A stretch of DNA of 37,702 nucleotides from Ruminococcus sp. (GCA_017441505.1 JAFRXL010000004.1:1-37702); one strand, 5' to 3'. Shown: positions 1 to 8,750, counted from the stretch's first letter. Notes: generated by a model from the letters alone, not told the origin. A program made the numbers and translations.

Positions 1-87
1 CGCAGTGGGTGGGATTCGAACCCACGTCCCTCAAGGGGCATCATGATTTCGAGTCATGTCCGTTATGACCACTTCGATACCACTGCG
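1..87 (-). tRNA. tRNA-Ser (anticodon CGA), 3' end cut by the window edge
   Basis: On the minus strand the acceptor arms CGCAGTG and CACTGCG pair, the T-arm reads GGGTTCGAATCCC, and there is a long variable arm as in class II tRNAs. The anticodon arm is CATGA-CTCGAAA-TCATG, which puts CGA at the anticodon, so it decodes UCG. The window starts at the last acceptor-stem base, so the discriminator base and any encoded CCA lie outside it. Confidence 0.95.
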
Positions 88-214
88 TATTTAATTTAAC
101 TATAAAACTGCGAGAAAACTGCGAGAAAGCCAATTGCAAACGCAATCACAGACACCGCCGAAACCACGCAGAACAGGGATAAATCAAAGTGCGGCAAGCT
201 CAGAAACGACTATG
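88..214. other. 127-bp segment between the tRNA-Ser gene and a copy of its 5' half
   Basis: This segment separates the intact tRNA from a 41-bp duplicate of its 5' part. It begins with two tandem copies of AAAACTGCGAG (104-114 and 115-125). I see no convincing gene; a 64-codon frame across it has no ribosome binding site and runs through the duplicated tRNA sequence. It could be what is left of an inserted element. The following stretch, 256-395, is AT-rich and I see nothing in it. Confidence 0.45.
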
Positions 215-255
215 TTTCGAGTCATGTCCGTTATGGCCACTTCGATACCACTGCG
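215..255 (-). pseudogene. Partial tRNA-Ser copy (5' half to anticodon loop)
   Basis: These 41 bases match positions 47-87 of the intact tRNA-Ser in the same orientation with one difference (A68 versus G236). The copy runs from the tRNA 5' end to the anticodon loop and then stops, so it cannot make a tRNA. It is either a decayed tandem tRNA duplicate or the outer half-site left after integration into the 5' part of a tRNA gene. The sequence alone does not decide between them. Confidence 0.75.
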
Positions 256-395
256 TAAAATTACTTTAATATTATATCACAAAAGAGAGATTAAATCAAT
301 AGCAAATGGTAAAAATAAAAAAGAATAACAAAAAATCAGGGGTGCTTCAATTCAAAATTAAGTACAATTTTGTTTAATATTTTTTTGCTAAAGTA

Positions 396-424
396 TTGAC
401 AATACATCATCTTTGTGCTATAAT
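396..424 (+). promoter_or_regulatory. Sigma-A promoter of the LRR/transglutaminase/dockerin gene
   Basis: TTGACA (396-401) and TATAAT (419-424) are separated by exactly 17 bases, a perfect consensus. The start site would fall near 431, leaving an AT-rich leader of about 95 nt. Confidence 0.85.
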
Positions 425-524
425 TCAAGAGCTATAGCTTATAATAGACAATATTAAACAAATTATAATTATAATTTTACTACTATCCAACAATCATTTA
501 TAATACAATCGGAGGAATATAATA

Positions 525-2420
525 ATGAAAGCTAAAAAAATTGTAGCAGCATTAGTTTCAGCTTTATCACTGAATGCTATTGCAGCAGCATCAATTGCTT
601 CTGCACCGCTTAGTGCTTCTGCAGAAAGCGGAACATCAAACTATTTTACATATGAGTCATATAATGGCTACACAACAATTACAGATTATAAAGGAACGGC
701 AAAGTCAATAATTATACCTTCAACAATTTCAGGACATAAGGTTAATGCTATTGCTGATGGCTTCCTTAAAAACAATAAAAATGTTACTTCTGTAACAGTA
801 AGTAAAGGAATTGAAACAATAGGTGACGATTTCTGTTCTGACGCAACAAAGCTGAGCAGCATTTATATCAAAAATGGCGTAAAGAGCGTTGGAAACAATT
901 TCTGTTCAGGTGCTAATGATCTTGTAACAGTAGTTCTTCCATACACATTGGAGACAATGGGAAGCTTTGGTTTCTATGGCTGTGATTACTACACAAATGA
1001 TGCTACTGATAAAAAGAGATTTGATACTATCAAGTTCTATAACTCAAATGATATTGAAACAAATGACAGCAATGTTTCACATATCAGAGACCTTGGTTAC
1101 GCTACACTTTGGCAGACTGACTGGGAAAGACAGTCTACTAATATGATAATCGGTCAGTATCTCTACAGATGCAAGACACTTAATGTCACCGGTTTTAATT
1201 CGAGCACAGGCAAGCTCACAATGAGCACATTTGACGGTCACTGCATTCAGTACATCGGAAGCAGTGCTTTTGAAGGCAGAACTGCGATAAAGAGTGTTGA
1301 TCTCAGTCCTGTATTATACATAGGTGATAGTGCATTTAAGAATTGTACTAATCTCCAGTATACATACAATGCAAATGCTGTAAAGGACATAGGTTCAGAT
1401 GCATTTAATGGTACAAAGTGGTTCAGCAACAATGGAAGCACATTTGTAACTCTCGGACAGGTCCTTTATAAGTACAGAGGAAGCGGAAACTGTGATATGA
1501 GAGGTCACTCCAGCATTACAGCTATCTCAGAAAATGCATTCAAAAATGTAAATATTACTTCTATTGATCTTGGTAATGTAAATACATACGGTAAGAATGC
1601 TTTTGCAAACATCTCTGGTTCAGGTCTTGTAACAATCAAGAAGTATGGTAACGAGCTTGACGCATATGATCCGAATTATTTCTATAACAACCTTGAAGCT
1701 TTTGTAGGAACAAAGTATGCTATCAAACGTTCCGAAGCAAAGGCAAAGCAGATCATTCAGAGCTGTGGTCTTACATGGGGCAAGAATCCGGCTAATGCAA
1801 GTGTTGAATACAAGCTTGATGCTATAAAGAAGCTCCGTGCATATGCTGCAACAAACTGGACATATGAATTCTCAAATGGTAATCAGGAAGTTGAAGGTGC
1901 ACTTCTCTTCAATAAGGGAGTTTGTGCATCATTTGCAGATGCATATGCTTATCTGCTTGAAAAGAGCGGCGTAAATGCACAGGTGCTTGTTGGTAAGAGT
2001 CACGCTTGGAACCTCGTTGAGTATGCACCGGGTCAGTGGGCTCACGTAGATATAACAACAGCAGTTTGCACAAGAGATACTTCTAATGATGTGCTTACTC
2101 CAAGCAAGAGATTCCTCATCACTGATAAGCAGAAATATCAGGGCGAAAGTGAGACTACAAGATACTGGGAGATATGGGATACAACAAATCTCAGAAACTA
2201 TGGTATCTATGACGGTACTACACATTTAACATCAAATTATTCATTTGGTGACCTGAATAGTGACGGAGTTGTCAACAGTGCTGACCTTGTACGTTTGCAG
2301 GATTATCTTTTAGGAAGAATTTCATTTGCTAATGCTGAGCAGTTCTATCATGCAGACTTTACTCTTGATGGAGATGTAAATGTTTTCGATCAGATAGTAT
2401 TCAGAGGATATTTCAGCTGA
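525..2420 (+). CDS. Secreted BspA-like LRR, transglutaminase-like and dockerin protein
   Basis: The 631-residue protein starts with a Sec signal peptide (basic MKAKK, hydrophobic stretch to about residue 33). Leucine-rich repeats of the BspA/TpLRR type fill about residues 60-370, with recurring I..SAF.G...I..V.L motifs. A transglutaminase-like domain follows, with a visible Cys-His-Asp triad: C467 in GVCASF, H493 in SHAWN and D509 in HVDIT. The C-terminus (about 574-631) is a type I dockerin with two Ca-binding repeats starting DLNSDGVVNSADL and DFTLDGDVNVFD. The protein should be exported and bound to a cohesin on the cell surface. In dockerin proteins this fold may act as a peptidase or cross-linking enzyme; the substrate is unknown. 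GGAGGA at 511 fixes the ATG. It appears to be a single-gene unit between its own promoter and a terminator. Confidence 0.93.
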   Translation: MKAKKIVAALVSALSLNAIAAASIASAPLSASAESGTSNYFTYESYNGYTTITDYKGTAKSIIIPSTISGHKVNAIADGFLKNNKNVTSVTVSKGIETIGDDFCSDATKLSSIYIKNGVKSVGNNFCSGANDLVTVVLPYTLETMGSFGFYGCDYYTNDATDKKRFDTIKFYNSNDIETNDSNVSHIRDLGYATLWQTDWERQSTNMIIGQYLYRCKTLNVTGFNSSTGKLTMSTFDGHCIQYIGSSAFEGRTAIKSVDLSPVLYIGDSAFKNCTNLQYTYNANAVKDIGSDAFNGTKWFSNNGSTFVTLGQVLYKYRGSGNCDMRGHSSITAISENAFKNVNITSIDLGNVNTYGKNAFANISGSGLVTIKKYGNELDAYDPNYFYNNLEAFVGTKYAIKRSEAKAKQIIQSCGLTWGKNPANASVEYKLDAIKKLRAYAATNWTYEFSNGNQEVEGALLFNKGVCASFADAYAYLLEKSGVNAQVLVGKSHAWNLVEYAPGQWAHVDITTAVCTRDTSNDVLTPSKRFLITDKQKYQGESETTRYWEIWDTTNLRNYGIYDGTTHLTSNYSFGDLNSDGVVNSADLVRLQDYLLGRISFANAEQFYHADFTLDGDVNVFDQIVFRGYFS

Positions 2421-2436
2421 TCTGAGATTTGATTAT

Positions 2437-2466
2437 AACAGGCTTTACAATTTGTAAAGCCTGTTT
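2437..2466 (+). terminator. Rho-independent terminator after the first dockerin gene
   Basis: The 12-bp arms AACAGGCTTTAC and GTAAAGCCTGTT enclose a five-base loop and are followed by a short T-rich run. Confidence 0.8.
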
Positions 2467-2534
2467 TGTATTATACAGGAAAGAATGATGTTGGATTTAT
2501 CGGGAATTTATTTATATGGATATTAAAAAAACTG

Positions 2535-2563
2535 TTGACTATTTCAGAAATTTAGGGTATTAT
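2535..2563 (+). promoter_or_regulatory. Promoter of the GH25-manA-glucokinase unit
   Basis: TTGACT (2535-2540) and TATTAT (2558-2563) lie 17 bases apart, after the preceding terminator and before the lysozyme gene. Confidence 0.65.
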
Positions 2564-2644
2564 ATTAACAGGTGTGTTTACAGATCAATATAATGTCATG
2601 GCACTGTATTATGCAGGTCATATAATAGGAGAAGTGCAGGATAG

Positions 2645-3361
2645 ATGCATTTATTAAAGAGAATAGCCTGTATAATATCAGGCACGGTACTGACAGGGAT
2701 TGCGGTGACAGCGTCGGTATATTACTCGACAGTAAAGATAAATAAAACAAAATATCCTGTGTTTGGCGTGGACGTGTCAAATTATCAGGGAGTTATAGAC
2801 TGGCAGACTCTTGAAGATCAGGACGTTTCATTTGCCTTTATAAAAGCTACCGAGGGAAGCGGTCACACGGACGAGTCGCTTGTCCGCAATCTGGAGGGTG
2901 CTTCTGAGACCGGTATAAAAATATCTGCATATCACTTTTTCAGCTTTGACAGTGCAGGGGAGACTCAGGCGGATAATTTTATAGCGGCAGTCCCGAAAGA
3001 TGCGATAGATATGCCGCCGGTGGTCGACATAGAGTACTATGCAGATAAACAGCTTCACAAACCTTCAAAAGGAGAAGCCGAAAAGATACTGAGACCGCTT
3101 TTGAATGAACTTGAAGAATATTACGGTGTAAAACCGATCATTTATACAACTCTTCCGGTGTATTACAGATATGTCAAGGAGAGCTTTGACGATTATCCTT
3201 TGTGGATAAGGAGCGTGGCTTTTGAGCCGGACCTTCTTGAATGGAAATTCTGGCAGTACTGCGACAGCGGTGAGCTTGAAGGGTATTACGGTGATGAAAA
3301 ATGCATTGATTTCAATGTATATAATGGTACAAAAGAAGAATTCCTTGAGGAATTCAAATAA
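2645..3361 (+). CDS. GH25-family lysozyme (N,O-diacetylmuramidase), membrane-anchored or secreted
   Basis: The 238-residue protein has an N-terminal hydrophobic segment (about 8-28) and then a single GH25 domain. Family landmarks are FGVDVSNYQG (D43), FIKATEG, AYHFF and the catalytic DxE in VVDIEYY (D128, E130). GH25 enzymes cut the beta-1,4 bond between N-acetylmuramic acid and N-acetylglucosamine in peptidoglycan. No separate wall-binding domain or dockerin is present, so it probably remodels the cell's own wall. The Shine-Dalgarno AGGAG (2627) lies a rather long 12 bases before the ATG. manA begins 18 bases after the stop. Confidence 0.92.
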   Translation: MHLLKRIACIISGTVLTGIAVTASVYYSTVKINKTKYPVFGVDVSNYQGVIDWQTLEDQDVSFAFIKATEGSGHTDESLVRNLEGASETGIKISAYHFFSFDSAGETQADNFIAAVPKDAIDMPPVVDIEYYADKQLHKPSKGEAEKILRPLLNELEEYYGVKPIIYTTLPVYYRYVKESFDDYPLWIRSVAFEPDLLEWKFWQYCDSGELEGYYGDEKCIDFNVYNGTKEEFLEEFK

Positions 3362-3379
3362 AAACAGAAAGGCAAAATT

Positions 3380-4345
3380 ATGATCCCATTTGAATTAAAA
3401 GCAACCATAAAAGATTACATCTGGGGCGGAACAAAGCTCCGTGAGATATTTGGCAAAGAGAGCGAGCTTGAAAGACTTGCTGAAAGCTGGGAGCTTTCCT
3501 GTCATCCGGACGGCGAAAGTGTTATAGCTTCCGGTGAATATGCAGGAATGACACTCACTCAGTTCCTGAAAGAACATCCGGAAGCTATGGGAACTTCATG
3601 CAGTAATGTTGATGAATTTCCTGTGCTTGTAAAGCTGATAGACGCTAAAAATGATCTTTCGATACAGGTGCATCCGGAAGACAGCTATGCAAGAGTTCAC
3701 GAAAACGATAATGGTAAAACAGAAATGTGGTACATTATCGATGCAGAAGAGGGAGCAGAGCTTGTCTACGGTTTCAAAGCTGAGCTTACTAAGGATGAGT
3801 TCAAAGAAGCTATAGAGAACAATACACTCATGGACAAGCTGAATCGTGTACCGGTCAAAAAAGGGGACGTATTCTTCATAAATCCGGGTACTCTTCATGC
3901 GATAGGCAAGGGAATACTTATTGCTGAGATACAGCAGAGCTCAAATGTAACTTACAGAGTTTACGATTATGGACGTTTAGGTGCTGACGGAAAGCCAAGA
4001 CAGCTCCACGTTGAAAAGGCACTGGAAGTAACAAAACTCGGACCGGCAGAAGAATATAAGCTTCCGGCTCCCGATACAGCCGGTGAAGAACTTACTGTTC
4101 AGCAGCTTGCAGACTGCAAGTTCTTCCGTGTATTCAGATTTGATATGACAGATGAAAACGGCGAATTATGGTTCAACGAAGCTTGTCCGTCATTCCAGCA
4201 TATACTCGTACTTGACGGAAGCTGTCAGCTCGTATGCGGAGGAAGTATGCTCCCGCTGAAAAAAGGTTCAAGTGTTTTTGTTCCGGCTGGAGCAGATGCA
4301 TTTAATATCACAGGAAAATGCAGTATGATAATAACTACTGTTTAA
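3380..4345 (+). CDS. manA: Mannose-6-phosphate isomerase, class I
   Basis: This enzyme interconverts mannose 6-phosphate and fructose 6-phosphate. At 321 residues it is the short form usual in Firmicutes. The zinc ligands are visible: Q96 and H98 in SIQVHPED, E115 in GKTEMWY, and H173 in NPGTLHAIG. The RVYDYGR motif near residue 195 is typical of the family. It lies in a tight row with the GH25 gene upstream and glucokinase 18 bases downstream, so the two sugar-phosphate enzymes are probably co-expressed. This fits a bacterium that takes up mannose, glucose and cellodextrins from plant mannan and cellulose. Confidence 0.96.
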   Translation: MIPFELKATIKDYIWGGTKLREIFGKESELERLAESWELSCHPDGESVIASGEYAGMTLTQFLKEHPEAMGTSCSNVDEFPVLVKLIDAKNDLSIQVHPEDSYARVHENDNGKTEMWYIIDAEEGAELVYGFKAELTKDEFKEAIENNTLMDKLNRVPVKKGDVFFINPGTLHAIGKGILIAEIQQSSNVTYRVYDYGRLGADGKPRQLHVEKALEVTKLGPAEEYKLPAPDTAGEELTVQQLADCKFFRVFRFDMTDENGELWFNEACPSFQHILVLDGSCQLVCGGSMLPLKKGSSVFVPAGADAFNITGKCSMIITTV

Positions 4346-4363
4346 AATAAGGAGGATATAGAA

Positions 4364-5320
4364 ATGAAATATTATGTAGGTATCGATCTTGGAGGAACAA
4401 ACATCGTTGCCGGTGTAGTTGATGAGGAGTACAACATCATCGCTAAAGCAAGCACAAAGACAAATTGTCCGAGACCGGAAAAGGAAATAGCTGATGATAT
4501 GGCTAAAATGGCTCTTGAGGCTGTAAAGAATGCAAACCTTACCATTGATGACATTGAGTGGGTAGGAGTTGGTACACCTGGTATCGCAAACAGTGCTACA
4601 GGTATTATCGAGTATTCAAACAACCTCGGATTCAAGAACACTCCAATGGTAAAGTACATACAGGAAACTATCGACAAGCCTGTATTCATCGAAAATGATG
4701 CAAATGCAGCAGCATACGGCGAATTTGTTGCAGGTGCAGCAAAGGGAGCTAAGAACGCAGTATGTATCACACTCGGAACAGGCGTAGGCGGCGGAATCAT
4801 CGTTGACGGCAAAATTTATTCAGGTTCAAACTTTGCCGGAGCTGAGATCGGTCACACTGTTATTGAAGTGGACGGAGCACAGTGCTCATGCGGAAGAAAG
4901 GGCTGCTTTGAGGCTTATTCCTCTGCAACAGGTCTTATCCGTATGACAAAGGAAGCTATGGAGCAGTTCCCGGACAGCAAGCTCAACGACATGGCTAATG
5001 AAAAAGGCAAGGTTACAGCACGTACTTCTTTTGACTGCATGAGAGCAGGGGACAAGGTAGCTAAGGACGTTGTTGACAAGTACATAAAGTATCTTGCAGC
5101 AGGTATCACAAATACTATCAATATCTTCCAGCCTGACGTGCTTTGCATCGGCGGCGGAGTTTGCAACGAGGGCGATCCGCTTCTTCTTCCGATGAAGGCT
5201 CTTGTAAAGGAAGAGGTATACACACGCAACTCTGAGAAGAATACAGAGATAGTTATTGCAAAACTTGGAAATGATGCAGGAATAATCGGTGCAGCATTCC
5301 TCGGCAGAGCAAACGGCTGA
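4364..5320 (+). CDS. ROK-family glucokinase
   Basis: The 318-residue ROK kinase has the N-terminal phosphate loop DLGGTN (from D9), the substrate region GTPGI, the catalytic aspartate D112 in IENDANAAA and the second phosphate motif TLGTGVGGG. The ROK sugar/zinc motif is complete: E161 and H164 in AEIGH, then CSCGRKGC with C174, C176 and C181. It should phosphorylate glucose with ATP in the cytosol; other hexoses cannot be excluded. A strong AAGGAGG precedes the ATG. A long terminator follows, so this is the last gene of the unit that starts with the lysozyme. Confidence 0.94.
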   Translation: MKYYVGIDLGGTNIVAGVVDEEYNIIAKASTKTNCPRPEKEIADDMAKMALEAVKNANLTIDDIEWVGVGTPGIANSATGIIEYSNNLGFKNTPMVKYIQETIDKPVFIENDANAAAYGEFVAGAAKGAKNAVCITLGTGVGGGIIVDGKIYSGSNFAGAEIGHTVIEVDGAQCSCGRKGCFEAYSSATGLIRMTKEAMEQFPDSKLNDMANEKGKVTARTSFDCMRAGDKVAKDVVDKYIKYLAAGITNTINIFQPDVLCIGGGVCNEGDPLLLPMKALVKEEVYTRNSEKNTEIVIAKLGNDAGIIGAAFLGRANG

Positions 5321-5340
5321 TATAAAATAATATTAATATC

Positions 5341-5395
5341 TGGCTATATGCACAATTATCAGGACAAAAATTGTGCATATAGCCAATTTTCTTTT
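5341..5395 (+). terminator. Long perfect-stem terminator after glucokinase
   Basis: The 17-bp perfect arms at 5341-5357 and 5369-5385 enclose an 11-base loop and are followed by ATTTTCTTTTT. This insulates the next operon. Confidence 0.9.
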
Positions 5396-5400
5396 TGCGA

Positions 5401-5425
5401 TGCAACAATTTCTTCCTTTTCCGAC
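5401..5425 (+). promoter_or_regulatory. Possible ECF-type promoter of the sigma factor operon
   Basis: Only about 65 bases separate the terminator from the sigma gene, and no TTGACA/TATAAT pair is visible there. TGCAAC (5401-5406) and CGAC (5422-5425), 15 bases apart, resemble the AAC and CGT/CGA cores of ECF promoters. Autoregulation is common for ECF factors. The match is short and the spacing is one base off the usual, so this is tentative. Confidence 0.3.
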
Positions 5426-5461
5426 ACCTTATCTATGAATCGATTCAAAGGAGGGATCATT

Positions 5462-5968
5462 ATGAATGATTTAAACGCAGATGTCAGACTTGCTAAACAA
5501 GGAAGCAGTGAGGCTTTTGCGAGATTATACTCAACAGTCTATAAAGATATGTACCACATTGCACTATACAGCCTGAGAAGTTCATACGATGCATCAGACG
5601 TTGTCAGTGATACCGTACTGGACGCATTCTGTTCAATTAAGAAACTTCGTGATCCTGAATGTTTCAGAAGCTGGATAATGCACATCTTATCCGTGAAAAT
5701 AAAACGAAAACAGAAGGAGTACTTTGCAGGCTCAGACGAGCTTACAGAAGATACAAGCATAGAAGGTTTTGATTTCGAGTCAGTAGAGCTGCGTGAAGCG
5801 GTCGAACGGCTTGATACCGGTTCAAGACTTCTGCTTTCACTTTCAGTACTTGGCGGATATTCAAGTGACGAAATATCAAAGATATGCGATATAAAGTCGA
5901 GCACAGTCCGTTCAAGGCTATCAAGAATAAAGGAAAAACTCAGGCTTGAATTAACACCTGATATATGA
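5462..5968 (+). CDS. ECF-type RNA polymerase sigma factor
   Basis: The protein has 168 residues from this start. Region 2 covers about residues 15-90 (FARLYSTVYKDMYHIALY, then SDVVSDTVLDAF, then FRSWIMHIL). Region 4 covers about 112-160, with the helix-turn-helix GYSSDEISKICDIKSSTVRSRLSRIKE. An upstream in-frame ATG at 5348 is rejected because it lies inside the terminator stem. The ATG at 5462 has a perfect AAAGGAGGG seven bases upstream. The next gene starts 30 bases after the stop with a similar ribosome binding site and encodes a membrane protein with an anti-sigma-like N-terminus, so the two are probably a sigma/sensor pair. Confidence 0.92.
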   Translation: MNDLNADVRLAKQGSSEAFARLYSTVYKDMYHIALYSLRSSYDASDVVSDTVLDAFCSIKKLRDPECFRSWIMHILSVKIKRKQKEYFAGSDELTEDTSIEGFDFESVELREAVERLDTGSRLLLSLSVLGGYSSDEISKICDIKSSTVRSRLSRIKEKLRLELTPDI

Positions 5969-5998
5969 GTATGGTCGGTCATCGAAAGGAGGATCCTT

Positions 5999-8320
5999 AT
6001 GAATATTAATGATGATAAGGTAAGAGAAATGCTTAATGAAGAGAAAGTACCTCAGGAGCTTGAACCTGAGAATATAAAGGTTATGCTGGACGCAAATGCT
6101 CCGGCTAAGAAGAGAAAGAATATAAAAATGGCTGGCAGGATAACTGCCGGAGTTGCAGCGGCAGCAGTACTTTGCGGCTCAGCTGTATACTATGCGGGAA
6201 ATAATGGACTGTCTAAAAAGCATGATGATGTTGTGAGCAGTGAAGCAGCAAAGCCTACAGATGCAACTAAACCTCAGACCACAACTGCTCCAAAGGAAAA
6301 CGGTGAACTCACACTTGAAGAGCAGAAGTCCTATATGGCAGGAGCTTCTGATTATTCAGAGGTATATCAGCTTTATAAAAAAAGAACTCAAAACCTCCGC
6401 TCTACAGGACGTTATTTTACTGGAGTAGAGAATGGGGTAGACGAAGCAGAAGCTGTAGCAGAAGAAAATGAAGATTATATTGCCGATTCTGAAGGAGTAA
6501 AAACTGATACACCTAAAACAACAGGTACGAACTCTACCTTTTCTGATGATTACTCAAAAACTCACGATCAGGAAGACGGAGTCCTTGAAGCTGACATCGC
6601 TAAAACAGACGGCAAGAATATCTACTACATCCATAACGATTATGATACAGACGGTGATTATAACTGTCATGCTTATATGAATTGTGCAGCTGTAGAAAAC
6701 GGAAAGTTCACACATTCAGAAAAGATAGATCTTGATATTCCTACTGAGAATATTTTCGATGCTGATTATGAGATAGAATCTACTATGGTAACTGATATGT
6801 ACATTTACAACGGTTCACTGGCGGTCATCGGAACTGTAAATGCTCATAAAAGAATCGAAACAGAAGCCGGTGATACTGGTAAACAAGAGAATTCTTACGC
6901 TCGTGACCCATACAGGTATAATTACAAATACGTAACTTATGTATCGCTCTATACAACAGGTGAACATCCTGAGCTTATTACTACCTACTTCCAGGACGGC
7001 GGATATAATGATGTAAGAATATCTCCTGAAGGATATATGTACCTTGTAACCAATTATACTGCTCTGAATTCTGAAATCATCAAAGAGGAGGAGCTGGAGT
7101 ATTATGTACCTTCATGCGGAGTAGATAAAGATGTCGACCTTCTCCCGGCAAGTGATATTCTCATGCCGGCAGGTGAAGCAGAGGAGCAAAATACATTCAG
7201 CTATACGATCATAGGCAGTCTTGACATGAACAATGAGGGCTGTATGACAAAGAAGGATGCTAAGGCACTCGCAGGATATACAGGTCAGATTTACAGTTCA
7301 GCAGACAATATCTACACTACCTATGGCTGGGAAGATACTGACATTACAAGAATATCCGTATCTGATGGTGAGATAACACCTGCCGCTTCCGGAACAATTG
7401 AGGGAAGAGTCAAAGATCAGTTCTCAATGAGCGAGTACAACGGCTATTTCCGTGTAGCTGCTACAAATGAAGAATATGTCAAAACTTTCCATGATTTTAT
7501 CGATGAACCGGTATACTATGAGAAAACCTTGGAGGATGGAGAGGTTTCAGCAGAATATAAAGCTCCTGAGGAGCATGGATATTATACGTATGAGCTACAG
7601 AAAAAAGATAACCGTATGTATGTCCTTGATATGGATATGAATATCGTTGGAAGCCTCACTGATTTTGGTCTTGATGAAGAAGTAAAGTCAGTAAGATATG
7701 ACGGCGATATGGCATATGTGGTAACTTTCAGACAGACTGACCCTCTGTTTGCCATAGACCTCAGCGACCCGACTTCACCTACGATACTCAGCGAGTTCAA
7801 GATACCTGGTTTCAGCACATATATGGAGAAATGGGAAGACGGAATGCTCTTTGGTTTCGGCTCAGCTGCTGGAGATACCGGTGGAGTTAATGGTATAAAG
7901 TTCACTATGTTCGATAATTCTGACCCGAATGACCTCAAAGAAATCGACACTTACGAAATTCTTAATGATGAAACTCATTATCATTATTCTGATGCAACAT
8001 GGGACAGAAAGGCACTTCTGATAGCACCTGAGAAAAATCTCATCGGTATACCTGTAAGAAGTGAGACTTATACTCTTGTTGAAGATGAGTATACAACATA
8101 TGTAGATAACAGAAATATGAAAGATTGCTACGAGTTCTTTAAGTTCGAGGACGGCAAGTTCGTGAAGATAGGTGAGCTCGGCGGAGATTTCGATATTTAT
8201 ACATACTATAATGAAAGCAGAGCTGTTTATATCGGCGATTACGTTTATACGCTCCACAATAATTACTTTGAGTCTGCTGATATATCCACTATCACTCATT
8301 TTGATCAAATCAATTTCTGA
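5999..8320 (+). CDS. Membrane-anchored beta-propeller-domain protein, likely sensor or anti-sigma partner
   Basis: The 773-residue protein begins with about 43 charged cytosolic residues, then one membrane helix (about 44-66), then a low-complexity linker with KPTDATKPQTT. The rest is a large extracellular region resembling the secreted beta-propeller family PF09826 (repeated blades such as ADIAKTDGKNIYYI, VTDMYIYNGSLAVIG and VRYDGDMAYVVTFR). There is no enzyme motif. The topology of a short inside domain, one helix and a large outside sensor, placed directly behind an ECF sigma gene, fits an anti-sigma factor fused to an extracellular propeller. That role is inferred from context; no known anti-sigma fold is certain in the short N-terminus. 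AAAGGAGG precedes the ATG. Confidence 0.8.
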   Translation: MNINDDKVREMLNEEKVPQELEPENIKVMLDANAPAKKRKNIKMAGRITAGVAAAAVLCGSAVYYAGNNGLSKKHDDVVSSEAAKPTDATKPQTTTAPKENGELTLEEQKSYMAGASDYSEVYQLYKKRTQNLRSTGRYFTGVENGVDEAEAVAEENEDYIADSEGVKTDTPKTTGTNSTFSDDYSKTHDQEDGVLEADIAKTDGKNIYYIHNDYDTDGDYNCHAYMNCAAVENGKFTHSEKIDLDIPTENIFDADYEIESTMVTDMYIYNGSLAVIGTVNAHKRIETEAGDTGKQENSYARDPYRYNYKYVTYVSLYTTGEHPELITTYFQDGGYNDVRISPEGYMYLVTNYTALNSEIIKEEELEYYVPSCGVDKDVDLLPASDILMPAGEAEEQNTFSYTIIGSLDMNNEGCMTKKDAKALAGYTGQIYSSADNIYTTYGWEDTDITRISVSDGEITPAASGTIEGRVKDQFSMSEYNGYFRVAATNEEYVKTFHDFIDEPVYYEKTLEDGEVSAEYKAPEEHGYYTYELQKKDNRMYVLDMDMNIVGSLTDFGLDEEVKSVRYDGDMAYVVTFRQTDPLFAIDLSDPTSPTILSEFKIPGFSTYMEKWEDGMLFGFGSAAGDTGGVNGIKFTMFDNSDPNDLKEIDTYEILNDETHYHYSDATWDRKALLIAPEKNLIGIPVRSETYTLVEDEYTTYVDNRNMKDCYEFFKFEDGKFVKIGELGGDFDIYTYYNESRAVYIGDYVYTLHNNYFESADISTITHFDQINF

Positions 8321-8331
8321 GGTGATGAACT

Positions 8332-8742
8332 ATGAAAAAACTTTCGGCATTGATACTGTCACTCACCATGCTGACAGGCTGCGGAACAGTTGAAAGCTCC
8401 GATGATAACAAGGCTTCCGTAAAGGAAGTTGAAACTACAGTTACTGAGACATCTGAGGTGCAGACAGAAACTCCGCAAAAAGCAGATAAAGAAGCTGTAA
8501 TTAATGCTGCAAAGGCATATGTATCAGGCTTAGAAGATTTTTCAACGATAACAAACTACGATTCTCCGGAATTCAAGGAAGTAACAGAATTGTATGATTA
8601 TCACCATATTACAGATGATTTCCTCAATGACAATAACTGGTATGAAGTTACATTTCTTACTACTGATGATGCATTGCTCGGACCAATAAGTGTATATCTT
8701 GACAGCAATTGTACGGCATTTGGTCTTGGATTAAGAGAATAA
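8332..8742 (+). CDS. Small lipoprotein of the sigma-factor operon, unknown function
   Basis: The 136-residue protein has a lipoprotein signal peptide with lipobox LTGC (cysteine 17), a Thr/Glu-rich linker, then a compact domain of about 80 residues (AVINAAKAYVSGLEDFSTITNYDSPEF onward in short) ending in a strand-rich part. I do not recognise the domain. It begins 11 bases after the propeller gene with GAGGTGATG as ribosome binding site and ends at a terminator, so it is the third gene of the operon and may act with the propeller protein outside the membrane. Confidence 0.85.
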   Translation: MKKLSALILSLTMLTGCGTVESSDDNKASVKEVETTVTETSEVQTETPQKADKEAVINAAKAYVSGLEDFSTITNYDSPEFKEVTELYDYHHITDDFLNDNNWYEVTFLTTDDALLGPISVYLDSNCTAFGLGLRE

Positions 8743-8750
8743 CAGGACAT

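Noticed and set aside
134-328. 64-codon plus-strand frame near the tRNA
   Set aside because: No ribosome binding site, no recognisable domain, and it runs through the duplicated tRNA sequence.
5348-5461. Upstream in-frame ATG of the sigma factor gene
   Set aside because: It lies inside the 17-bp terminator stem of the preceding gene, and a perfect ribosome binding site precedes the internal ATG at 5462.
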